Shown here piece after piece: positions 1 through 6,267 of a DNA stretch of 12,324 nucleotides; positions within the stretch are counted from its first letter, which is position 1; each line of letters opens with the position of its first letter. This stretch comes from Bacteroidota bacterium (GTDB lineage: Bacteria > Bacteroidota > Bacteroidia > Flavobacteriales > Flavobacteriaceae). Under the pieces are notes generated by a model, which was given only the letters and a program-made list of their open reading frames with translations, ran no database searches and was not told the DNA's origin. Location: contig JADWMI010000037.1 of assembly GCA_015767395.1 (NCBI GenBank), positions 1,947-14,270 on the forward strand, read 5' to 3'. A program made the translations under genes and the position numbers.

Positions 1-23
1 ATAAATCAATCAAAAAAATAAAG

Positions 24-1370
24 ATGCTAAAAAAACTAATTGTTTTATTGTTTTTTATTTCCTATTCAGTACAAAGTCAGCATTTTGTAAAAGGAACAAT
101 GAACCCAACAAATGAAGAATTTACTTGGGTAGCTTTATATCAATTAGTAGGCTCAAAACAAATTTTTATTGAAAATGGCACGCTAGAAAACGGAATGTTT
201 TCAATAGAACTTCCTGAGAATTCATCAGAAGGAATGTATCGTTTACACTACAAAATGGACAATACCCGTTTTGTAGATTTTATATTTACAAATGAAAACA
301 TTGAATTACAATTTGATCCCTCAAAACCTTCTGAAACAATCAAATTTTCAACTTCTGAAGAAAATATTCTTTATACCAATTATCTAAATCAAACAAATGA
401 GCTGAAGCAGCAATTGAACTCCATACAATATTCATATTTCAATTTACAAACTGAAAACGAAAAAAACGACGCTGCGAAATTCTATGAAATTTACTTTTTA
501 AAATATGTTGCAGTTCAAGAACAATTCGAAGAAAAATCAATTGGTAAATTGGCCAATCACTTTATAAAGGCTAGTAAAAAATACTATGCGCAACACTTAA
601 TTGAAACGCCTCAAGTCTATTTAAACAGTGAAAAAAAACACTTTTTCGACTTTATTAATTTCTCAGATAAAACACTAATCAATTCCACCTTTATTACTCA
701 AAATGTATTGGATTATGTATTTTATCTAAATGTTTCTGAAGATTTTGAAGTGCAAAATATTTTGCATAAAAATGCCATAAATGAGGTTTTAGGAAAGCAG
801 ACGGAGAACATCAAAATAAAAAGGGATCTGATTACTACTTTATTGTATGCATTTGCACAGAACGAAAACATAACAATAGTAGACTATATTAAAGAAAACT
901 ATTATAACAAGCTACCAAATGAATACAAGACCGATGTTGATATTGACACGCTGTTAGAAAGTTTAAAATTAGTTGTTGGAAGAAAAGCGCCAGACTTTTC
1001 TTGGGAAGAAAATGGGACAGCCAAGAGCCTATATGAATTGAACAGTGCTGAAACTTATATGTTGGTTTTTTGGAGTACCAGTTGTTCTCACTGTTTAAAT
1101 GAAGTTCCTGAACTCTATGAATACACAAAAGATAAAACCAACATACATGTAATTGACATTGCTTTAGAAAATGACTCATTGGAATTTGAAAAATATACTA
1201 AAATATTTAAAAAATGGAGCAATGTTTTAGGCTTGGGAAAATGGGAAAACAACATTGCTAGAAACTATGAAATTGTAAGCACACCAACTTATTTTATTTT
1301 AGATACCAACAAAACAATGATAGCAAAACCTGAATTTATTGAAGATGTAAAAGCTTTTTTTAAAGACTAG
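24..1370 (+). CDS. Secreted TlpA-like thioredoxin-fold protein with N-terminal DUF4369-type domain
   Basis: A 448-residue exported protein. Residues 1-18 form a signal peptide (Lys-Lys, a run of Leu/Ile/Val/Phe, then Val-Gln-Ser before Gln19). There is no lipobox Cys, so it is probably periplasmic and not a lipoprotein. Residues about 22-100 are beta-rich and resemble the DUF4369 domain that often precedes TlpA domains in Bacteroidota. Residues about 105-310 are mostly helical with no recognised motif. Residues about 316-448 are a TlpA/AhpC-TSA thioredoxin domain, beginning with 'GRKAPDF' and carrying the redox pair C354-S-H-C357 after 'VFWSTS', and the cis-proline P421 in 'VSTPTYF'. Family knowledge suggests thiol-disulfide exchange, either disulfide reduction or cytochrome c maturation; the substrate cannot be told. 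The ATG at 24 fits the signal peptide. Only 23 upstream bases are visible, so promoter and operon partners are unknown. The family call is firm, the exact role is not. Confidence 0.9.
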   Translation: MLKKLIVLLFFISYSVQSQHFVKGTMNPTNEEFTWVALYQLVGSKQIFIENGTLENGMFSIELPENSSEGMYRLHYKMDNTRFVDFIFTNENIELQFDPSKPSETIKFSTSEENILYTNYLNQTNELKQQLNSIQYSYFNLQTENEKNDAAKFYEIYFLKYVAVQEQFEEKSIGKLANHFIKASKKYYAQHLIETPQVYLNSEKKHFFDFINFSDKTLINSTFITQNVLDYVFYLNVSEDFEVQNILHKNAINEVLGKQTENIKIKRDLITTLLYAFAQNENITIVDYIKENYYNKLPNEYKTDVDIDTLLESLKLVVGRKAPDFSWEENGTAKSLYELNSAETYMLVFWSTSCSHCLNEVPELYEYTKDKTNIHVIDIALENDSLEFEKYTKIFKKWSNVLGLGKWENNIARNYEIVSTPTYFILDTNKTMIAKPEFIEDVKAFFKD

Positions 1371-1726
1371 AAATGTAAGAAGGCATCTTCTAAATGCTCA
1401 ATATCAAAGTTGTTTTTGTTTTTTGTAATGGCAATAATATCAAACCGGACTTCAACATCTAAATCTCTAGATATTACATATTCATTGATTGCCTCTGTTA
1501 ACAGTTTTATCTTCTTTTGATTTACAAAATCTTGTGGATTTCCAAAATAATCACTCGAGCGCGTTTTAACCTCAACAACTGCTAGAACATTCTCTTTTTG
1601 AGCAATCACATCAACTTCTGCCTTTTTAAAACGCCAATTGCGTTCTATAATTCTATAGTTGTTTTTTTGCAGAAACTCAACCGCCAACGTTTCACCTAAA
1701 ACTCCTAAATCATTATGTTTAGCCAT
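1367..1726 (-). CDS. yraN: YraN/UPF0102 family endonuclease-like protein
   Basis: A 119-residue protein, the usual length for the YraN (UPF0102) family. It opens with the family's 'LGVLGETLAVEFL' helix, followed by the PD-(D/E)XK-like core: E37-V-D39 in 'KKAEVDVIAQ' and E52-V-K54 in 'VVEVKTRS'. The family usually has Gly where Ala36 sits. The fold resembles Holliday-junction resolvases, but the cellular function is not established. It lies 14 bp downstream of the acidic hypothetical gene on the same strand, so the two are probably co-transcribed. Its TAG stop shares the self-complementary CTAG (1367-1370) with the stop of the convergent TlpA-like gene, which leaves no space for a terminator between them. 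The start is ATG at 1726. Confidence 0.9.
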   Translation of the reverse strand: MAKHNDLGVLGETLAVEFLQKNNYRIIERNWRFKKAEVDVIAQKENVLAVVEVKTRSSDYFGNPQDFVNQKKIKLLTEAINEYVISRDLDVEVRFDIIAITKNKNNFDIEHLEDAFLHF

Positions 1727-1740
1727 TTTTGGTGCTTAAT

Positions 1741-2526
1741 TTATAAAAATTTACGTTCTATCAAATCCATCAACCTTTCCTCGTACTCTAAACTAGCACT
1801 CCAATTGTAGTCTGGTTTAACAAATTCCTGAACAAATGTTTTCGCTTCATCTTCCGTTTTAAAAGAATTTAATTGAGACAAAACGCGATTAAAATCTTCC
1901 TGACTTCCATCAAATAAATGTTTAACAAAGGCGATTCTATCATTTAAGCCAACTTGCAATTTATTTGAAAATACGGTGTCATTTAAAGATTTTTGTTTGA
2001 TTTCCGTTTTTTCTTCAATTACTGGGTTTTCTTTGGTAGCTCTTTCAAAAAGCTCCGTGGCAACATCGGCAGAAATAGCATCTTTAAATTCTGCCTCTAA
2101 AGTAAATTGTAATGGCGATGGTTCCTTTAAATCATCTTTAATCAAACTTTCTTCAGCAATAAACTCCACCTCTATTTGATCTTCAATAACAACAGTTTTT
2201 CCTTCAGCAATATTTTCAACAGGCACCTCTGTTTCTTCAACTAATGTTTCGGCCGCTTCACTTACAAGTTCCTCTGCCTTCTCAACAGTTTCCTTAATTA
2301 AGTTTTCTACTTCAATTTCTTCACTTAAATCTTCAACAATGTTTTCGTTTTTGGTTTCCTCCTCATTAGGCATTTCATCTATATAAGCCGCTACAAATTT
2401 CAATACAGCTAATTTTTCACATATCAACGTTGCTTTTTTATGCAAAGCATTTACATCATGGTTGTTTTTTAATTCTAAAATACTGTGTGCCAGCGCCACC
2501 AATTCAGCTTCTATTTTTTTGTGCAT
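1741..2526 (-). CDS. Conserved hypothetical protein with long acidic linker
   Basis: A 261-residue protein without a signal peptide or membrane segment. It has three visible parts. Residues 1-50 are helical ('LVALAHSILELKNNHDVNALH'-like register). Residues about 51-180 are strongly acidic, rich in Glu and Val with hardly any aromatic residues, and look disordered. Residues about 182-261 are a compact conserved-looking helical domain containing 'GLNDRIAFVKHLFDGS', 'DFNRVLSQLN' and a C-terminal 'EERLMDLIERKFL'. I recognise this C-terminal domain only as one common in flavobacterial hypothetical proteins; no function is known to me. The two folded ends joined by an acidic spacer suggest a scaffold or adaptor, which is inference. 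It heads a likely two-gene unit with yraN and is divergent from tdk. The start is ATG at 2526. Confidence 0.8.
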   Translation of the reverse strand: MHKKIEAELVALAHSILELKNNHDVNALHKKATLICEKLAVLKFVAAYIDEMPNEEETKNENIVEDLSEEIEVENLIKETVEKAEELVSEAAETLVEETEVPVENIAEGKTVVIEDQIEVEFIAEESLIKDDLKEPSPLQFTLEAEFKDAISADVATELFERATKENPVIEEKTEIKQKSLNDTVFSNKLQVGLNDRIAFVKHLFDGSQEDFNRVLSQLNSFKTEDEAKTFVQEFVKPDYNWSASLEYEERLMDLIERKFL

Positions 2527-2566
2527 AAGTTGAGATGTTAAATCGTTTTTGATGTATTATTTTTAA

Positions 2567-2574
2567 TAAATTTG
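2567..2574 (+). promoter_or_regulatory. Candidate -7 box (TAnnTTTG) upstream of tdk
   Basis: The bases TAAATTTG fit the Bacteroidota -7 consensus TAnnTTTG exactly. A TTG at 2549-2551 is a possible -33 element, but the 15-base spacer is shorter than usual. It would leave a leader of roughly 115 bases before tdk. The call rests on the motif alone. Confidence 0.3.
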
Positions 2575-2585
2575 TCTAATTCTAA

Positions 2586-2603
2586 AATGCACATAGTTGC
2601 ATT
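2586..2603. promoter_or_regulatory. Dyad in the divergent intergenic region
   Basis: AATGCA (2586-2591) and TGCATT (2598-2603) form a perfect 6-bp inverted repeat around a 6-base centre. It lies between the divergent acidic hypothetical gene and tdk, where a regulator site could affect both. There is no U-tract, so it is not a terminator. It may be a chance feature in AT-rich DNA. Confidence 0.25.
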
Positions 2604-2607
2604 GAAA

Positions 2608-2621
2608 TAAACGATAAACGA
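2608..2621. repeat. Two tandem copies of TAAACGA
   Basis: TAAACGA occurs twice head-to-tail with no spacer, five bases after the dyad at 2586-2603 and upstream of tdk. Two adjacent heptamers could be a regulator's half-sites or simple slippage. Nothing else here distinguishes the two. Confidence 0.35.
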
Positions 2622-2695
2622 ATGTAATAAATATAACTATATGTTTTTGCATCTATTTAAAAAAGACAATAACCTTTCAAGCGTGAAATTACAAA

Positions 2696-3313
2696 ATGTT
2701 TCTTGAAAATACAGTAAATCATACCGAACAATTTGGCTGGATTGAAGTAATTTGCGGCTCCATGTTTTCTGGTAAAACAGAAGAACTGATCCGTAGATTA
2801 AGAAGAGCCCAATTTGCTAAGCAAAAAGTTGAAATTTTTAAACCTGCTATTGACGTTAGATACGATGATGAAAAAGTAGTTTCGCATGATGCAAACGAAA
2901 TTAGATCAACACCCGTACCTTCTTCAGCAAATATTCGCATTTTAGCCAATGATGTTGATGTGGTTGGAATTGATGAAGCGCAGTTTTTTGATGATGAAAT
3001 AGTAGCCGTTTGCAACGATTTGGCAAACAGAGGTGTTCGTGTAATTGTTGCTGGTTTAGATATGGATTTTAAAGGAAATCCTTTTGGTCCCATGCCTGCA
3101 TTAATGGCCACTGCAGAATATGTAACAAAAGTACATGCTGTTTGTACTAGAACTGGAAATTTAGCCCACTTTAGCCATAGAACAGCCCCTAGTGACGCGT
3201 TGGTTTTACTCGGAGAAACACAAGAATACGAACCTTTAAGTAGAGCCGCTTATTTTAAAGCTATACAAAAGGATAAGGCAAAAAAAGCCGAACAAACTAA
3301 CAATGGAAAATAA
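2696..3313 (+). CDS. tdk: Thymidine kinase, type II, lacking most zinc-ribbon cysteines
   Basis: A 205-residue cytoplasmic enzyme that phosphorylates thymidine to dTMP with ATP in pyrimidine salvage. The P-loop is 'GSMFSGKT' (residues 21-28). The Walker-B/catalytic segment is 'GIDEAQFF', with the expected general base at E94. Substrate-side residues lie in '[15 protein letters not shown]' (119-133), and the lasso loop runs about 150-183. Classical type II enzymes hold the lasso with a four-ligand zinc site (CxxC plus a C-terminal CxxC/H). Here only C150 remains: the motif reads '[10 protein letters not shown]', and the distal pair is replaced by 'LSRAAYF'. I believe this pattern is shared by other Bacteroidota, so it is probably a lineage trait and not damage. 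The C-terminal tail is Lys-rich. The gene overlaps alr by 11 bp, implying translational coupling. The start is ATG at 2696. Confidence 0.95.
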   Translation: MFLENTVNHTEQFGWIEVICGSMFSGKTEELIRRLRRAQFAKQKVEIFKPAIDVRYDDEKVVSHDANEIRSTPVPSSANIRILANDVDVVGIDEAQFFDDEIVAVCNDLANRGVRVIVAGLDMDFKGNPFGPMPALMATAEYVTKVHAVCTRTGNLAHFSHRTAPSDALVLLGETQEYEPLSRAAYFKAIQKDKAKKAEQTNNGK

Positions 3314-4412
3314 CCACGTTACTGTTTTAAATATTGATTTAAATGCCATTGAGTATAATTTAAATTATTTTAAATCTAAACTTCGTGGCACAACCAAAAT
3401 TTTAGTAGTTGTAAAAGCTTTTGGATATGGAACTAGTGCTGTAGCCATTGCCAAACACATCGCCAATAAAGTAGACTACTTTGCAGTTGCATATTTAGAT
3501 GAAGGCATTGCATTGAGAAATGCAGGTATTAAAAACCCTATTTTAGTATTGCATCCTCAAAAAATAAATCTTGAAAAAATTATTGATTACAATTTAGAAC
3601 CTAATATTTACTCGGTTAGTTTGTTAAAGGCTGTCATTGAAATAGCAAAAAACAAAAATCTTAACAACTACCCTATTCATCTTAAATTTAATACTGGTTT
3701 AAACAGGCTCGGATTTACAAATAAAAATATTTCAGAAATTTCAACGCTTGTTAACAATCAAAATGGCGTTGAAATTATGTCCCTTTTCTCTCACATAGCT
3801 GCAAGCGAAGATTTAAATGAGCGTGCATTTACAATGCAACAAATTAATAGTTTCAAAGCTATTTCAAATGAATTAATCCCAGCACTTAAAAATACTCCTT
3901 TTCAACATATGTTAAATACTTCTGGTATTATTAACTATGCCAAAGAGGCTCAGTTTGATATGGTACGCTTAGGAATTGGATTGTATGGCTTTGGAAACGA
4001 GGAAAATGAAACTAAAAAATTAAAAAACGTACTTAGCTTATCTTCTGTTATTTCACAAATTCATATGATTGAAAAAGGAGATAGCGTTGGTTACAACCGT
4101 GCATTTAAAGCGTTTTCAACTATAAAAACCGCGACTATTCCAGTAGGTCACGCCGATGGTATCTCAAGACAATTTGGAAACGGTGTAGGCTATGTTTATA
4201 TAAACAATAAAAAAGCACCAATTATTGGAAATGTATGTATGGATGTAATTATGGTGAATGTAACCGATATTGATTGTAATGAAGGTGATGCCGTTTTTAT
4301 TTATAAAAATCAACAACATATTGAGCATTTGGCAAAATCAATACATTCAATTCCTTATGAATTACTTACTGATATTTCACAACGCGTAAAACGGGTGTTA
4401 ACAAAACTTTAA
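3303..4412 (+). CDS. alr: Alanine racemase (PLP-dependent)
   Basis: Interconverts L- and D-alanine, supplying D-Ala for peptidoglycan. At 369 residues it has normal length for a stand-alone Alr. The N-terminal TIM barrel carries the PLP lysine K38 in '[11 protein letters not shown]' (most family members have KANAYGHG), K128 and R135 in '[12 protein letters not shown]', and the PLP-nitrogen arginine R222 in '[11 protein letters not shown]'. The C-terminal beta domain supplies the second catalytic base Y264 in 'SVGYNRAF', then 'HADGISR' and 'NVCMDV' (C312-M-D), which line the active site of the partner subunit. The 'KAFGYG' form recalls the Alr half of the MurF-Alr fusions found in Bacteroidota, but there is no MurF part here. 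It starts inside the end of tdk (ATG at 3303). The linkage to thymidine salvage is positional, with no obvious shared pathway. Confidence 0.95.
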   Translation: MENNHVTVLNIDLNAIEYNLNYFKSKLRGTTKILVVVKAFGYGTSAVAIAKHIANKVDYFAVAYLDEGIALRNAGIKNPILVLHPQKINLEKIIDYNLEPNIYSVSLLKAVIEIAKNKNLNNYPIHLKFNTGLNRLGFTNKNISEISTLVNNQNGVEIMSLFSHIAASEDLNERAFTMQQINSFKAISNELIPALKNTPFQHMLNTSGIINYAKEAQFDMVRLGIGLYGFGNEENETKKLKNVLSLSSVISQIHMIEKGDSVGYNRAFKAFSTIKTATIPVGHADGISRQFGNGVGYVYINNKKAPIIGNVCMDVIMVNVTDIDCNEGDAVFIYKNQQHIEHLAKSIHSIPYELLTDISQRVKRVLTKL

Positions 4413-4430
4413 CAAAACTATTTTTTTTGT

Positions 4431-4438
4431 TATATTAG
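4431..4438 (+). promoter_or_regulatory. Weak candidate -7 box before mscL
   Basis: TATATTAG differs from TAnnTTTG at one position and is preceded by an 8-T run. It sits 30 bases before the mscL ATG, in the 56-bp gap after alr, where no terminator is visible. mscL may therefore be transcribed both from here and by read-through from tdk-alr. Confidence 0.25.
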
Positions 4439-4468
4439 CATAACCAATCATTTAAAACAAACATTAAA

Positions 4469-4879
4469 ATGGGAATGCTAAAAGAATTTAAAGATTTTGC
4501 AATGAAGGGAAACCTAGTTGACATTGCTGTAGGTTTTGTAATGGGTGCAGCCTTTAAAAGTGTTGTGACTTCATTTACTGCCGGTATTGTTTCTCCACTT
4601 ATTGGATTAATTTTCAACTCTGACTTAAAAGATTTAAAATATGTAATAAATGAAGGGGTTATGGATGAAGCAGGAGCTGTTACAGGTGAAGTTGCCGTTT
4701 TATATGGTGATTTTTTAACCAATGTTATTGATTTTATAATTGTAGCTTTTGTAATGTTTATGATGATTAAGGCTATTAACAAAACTAAAAAGAAAGAAGT
4801 GCCTGCTCCAGAAGCACCAAAAGGACCTTCTCAAGAAGATTTATTAACTGAAATAAGAGATTTATTATCTAAGAAATAA
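4469..4879 (+). CDS. mscL: Large-conductance mechanosensitive channel MscL
   Basis: An inner-membrane homopentameric channel that opens under extreme bilayer tension and releases solutes during hypo-osmotic shock. At 136 residues it has typical length. The amphipathic N-terminal helix 'MLKEFKDFAMKGN' leads into the highly conserved 'VDIAVGFVMGAAFK' of TM1 (about 16-46), the pore-lining helix with small Gly/Ala residues at the gate. A periplasmic loop follows (about 50-77), then TM2 (about 78-102, 'NVIDFIIVAFVMFMMI'), a basic stop cluster (KTKKKE), a Pro-rich linker and a C-terminal helix (121-135) that forms the cytoplasmic bundle. The ATG at 4469 matches the family start. It follows alr by 56 bp and ends in a strong terminator. 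No residue is out of place. Confidence 0.97.
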   Translation: MGMLKEFKDFAMKGNLVDIAVGFVMGAAFKSVVTSFTAGIVSPLIGLIFNSDLKDLKYVINEGVMDEAGAVTGEVAVLYGDFLTNVIDFIIVAFVMFMMIKAINKTKKKEVPAPEAPKGPSQEDLLTEIRDLLSKK

Positions 4880-4902
4880 ACCAAACTTTCTTTGATTAAT
4901 TG

Positions 4903-4940
4903 AAAAGGGTTCGCGTTTGTGAACCCTTTTTTTATTTTTT
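4903..4940 (+). terminator. Intrinsic terminator after mscL
   Basis: AAAAGGGTTC (4903-4912) pairs perfectly with GAACCCTTTT (4921-4930). A G-T and a C-G pair extend the stem to 12 bp around a GTTT loop. A T-rich tail follows (TTTATTTTTT). It begins 23 bases after the mscL stop and closes the tdk-alr-mscL block. Confidence 0.93.
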
Positions 4941-4996
4941 CAAAAGCTTCTTTTGTGCGGCGCAAACTTTTCAATTAATCTTAATATTTATTTTAC

Positions 4997-5004
4997 TATT
5001 TTTG
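4997..5004 (+). promoter_or_regulatory. -7 box (TAnnTTTG) for the 5026 membrane gene
   Basis: TATTTTTG, followed by C, matches the Bacteroidota -7 element TAnnTTTG exactly. It lies 21 bases before the ATG at 5026 and downstream of the mscL terminator, so the gene very likely starts its own transcript with a short leader. No clear TTG -33 element is found at the usual spacing. Confidence 0.55.
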
Positions 5005-5025
5005 CCAGACTAAAAACTATCTATT

Positions 5026-5460
5026 ATGACAAAAATGATTCACTCTTATTGGGCTTACATTGTATTAATTATTTTAATTTTTGCAGCTGTAAACGCCATA
5101 ATGGGCTTAACTTCAAAAAAAGAATTCACGGCTAAAGATTTACGAATTTCATTGTTTGCGTTAATCGCTTCACATATTCAGTTAATTATTGGCTTTATTG
5201 CTTATTACACTTCTGAACATTATACAAACATGAAAATTATAGGAATGGGAGAAGTAATGAAAAATAGCGAATTACGAAAAATTTTGGTTGAACACCCACT
5301 GGTTGGAATTATTGCCATTGCTTTAATTACCGTTGGGTTTTCAAAACACAAAAAGAAATCTACAGATGCTGCTAAATTTAAAACAATAGCCGTTTTTTAT
5401 AGCATTGCTTTGCTTTTGGTATTGAGTAGAATTCCTTGGTCACAATGGTTTTCAAACTAA
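5026..5460 (+). CDS. Four-helix integral membrane protein, cytochrome b-like
   Basis: A 144-residue membrane protein with four predicted helices: about 8-28, 41-62, 90-106 and 118-136. Histidines sit at or in helix ends (H6 in 'MIHSYW', H50 in 'ASHIQLIIGF', H90 in 'EHPLVGI'), and Arg135 closes helix 4 in 'LSRIPW'. Small Bacteroidota proteins with this layout are often annotated as cytochrome b-like, from membrane His residues that could ligate haem. Haem binding here is inference only. Alternatively it is simply a conserved hypothetical membrane protein. It is a single-gene unit: its own -7 box lies at 4997, and a perfect hairpin terminator starts 12 bases after its stop. The start is ATG at 5026; a second Met follows three codons later. 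Confidence 0.75.
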   Translation: MTKMIHSYWAYIVLIILIFAAVNAIMGLTSKKEFTAKDLRISLFALIASHIQLIIGFIAYYTSEHYTNMKIIGMGEVMKNSELRKILVEHPLVGIIAIALITVGFSKHKKKSTDAAKFKTIAVFYSIALLLVLSRIPWSQWFSN

Positions 5461-5472
5461 AAAAGTTTAATT

Positions 5473-5500
5473 TCCTAAGCATTCGTGCTTAGGATTTTTT
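5473..5500 (+). terminator. Intrinsic terminator abutting the plsC start
   Basis: TCCTAAGCA (5473-5481) and TGCTTAGGA (5486-5494) form a perfect 9-bp stem closed by a TTCG tetraloop and followed by six T. It ends the 5026 gene. The plsC ATG follows only 8 bases after the T-tract, so the same hairpin forms the immediate upstream region of plsC. Confidence 0.93.
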
Positions 5501-5508
5501 ATACTACA

Positions 5509-6240
5509 ATGAAAAAAATAGCCTCTTACATACTTTCAAGCATTTTCTACTTTTTTTACAGTGTTTTATTGCTTATTTTTCACGCCTTACAATGGCTAGG
5601 TTTTAACATTGGAAAATACAAAGGACATAAGTTTGCTGTTGATTTAATGAACTGCTCACTTACATATTTGCTGTACATTTTAGGAACACGTATTACATTT
5701 ATAAACAAGCATGCCATTCCAAAAAATGTTCCTTTAATTTTAGTTTCTAACCACCAAAGCATGCACGATATTTGTCCCATTTCGTGCTATATGAAAAAAT
5801 ACCACCCAAAATTTGTTTCTAAAATTGAATTGGGGAAAGGAATTCCAGGTGTTTCTTACAACCTAACACATGGAGGCTCTGTGTTAATCGACAGAAAAGA
5901 TTCACGCCAAGCATTAACAGCACTTAAAGGTTTTGGAAAATACATTGAAGAAAATAAATATTCGGCTGTAATTTTCCCTGAAGGAACTAGAAGTAAAGAT
6001 GGCATCCCAAAACGTTTTTCTGAAAATGGTTTAAAAATGCTTACCAAATTTGCACCTTCGGCATATGTAATTCCAGTGACCATTAACAACTGCTGGAAAC
6101 TCAATAAATTTGGGCAGTTTCCTTTAGAAATAGGTGTTAAAATCAGTTTTGAATTTCACGAAGCTATTGAAGCCAAGTCAATGAAATTCGAAGACTTATT
6201 TGAAAAAGTTGAAACTACAATTAAAAATTCCGTAATTTAG
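5509..6240 (+). CDS. plsC: 1-acyl-sn-glycerol-3-phosphate acyltransferase (PlsC/LPLAT family)
   Basis: Transfers an acyl chain to lysophosphatidic acid to make phosphatidic acid, at the inner face of the inner membrane. The protein has 243 residues from the ATG at 5509. An in-frame GTG at 5485 would add eight residues, but it lies inside the terminator hairpin loop and is unlikely. A hydrophobic anchor spans about 5-30. The acyltransferase blocks are all present: block I 'NHQSMHD' (H82 and D87, the HX4D catalytic pair), block II 'GGSVLIDRKD' (122-131), block III 'FPEGTRSKDG' (156-165) and block IV 'VIPVTINNCW' (187-196). It lies 27 bp upstream of the acyl-ACP desaturase, consistent with a lipid operon. 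No promoter is visible between the hairpin and the ATG, so transcription may depend on read-through or on an unrecognised promoter inside the 5026 gene. Acyl specificity cannot be read from sequence. Confidence 0.9.
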   Translation: MKKIASYILSSIFYFFYSVLLLIFHALQWLGFNIGKYKGHKFAVDLMNCSLTYLLYILGTRITFINKHAIPKNVPLILVSNHQSMHDICPISCYMKKYHPKFVSKIELGKGIPGVSYNLTHGGSVLIDRKDSRQALTALKGFGKYIEENKYSAVIFPEGTRSKDGIPKRFSENGLKMLTKFAPSAYVIPVTINNCWKLNKFGQFPLEIGVKISFEFHEAIEAKSMKFEDLFEKVETTIKNSVI

Positions 6241-6267
6241 CAGTCTACTACTACTAAAAAAATACAC

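Noticed and set aside
2719..3111. Minus-strand open frame opposite tdk
   Set aside because: It is fully inside the confident tdk gene, Ser-rich, and has no motif; a shadow frame.
4435..4782. Minus-strand open frame opposite mscL
   Set aside because: It lies almost entirely antisense to a textbook mscL gene, has Ile/Thr/Lys-rich composition typical of a shadow frame, and resembles no known protein.
4953..5135. Short plus-strand frame overlapping the start of the 5026 gene
   Set aside because: It runs through the promoter region and out of frame into a membrane gene with better start and signals; its peptide shows no pattern.
5485..5508. In-frame GTG that would extend plsC by eight residues
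   Set aside because: The GTG lies in the loop and 3' arm of a perfect terminator hairpin, and the ATG at 5509 starts a normal Lys-Lys plus hydrophobic N terminus.
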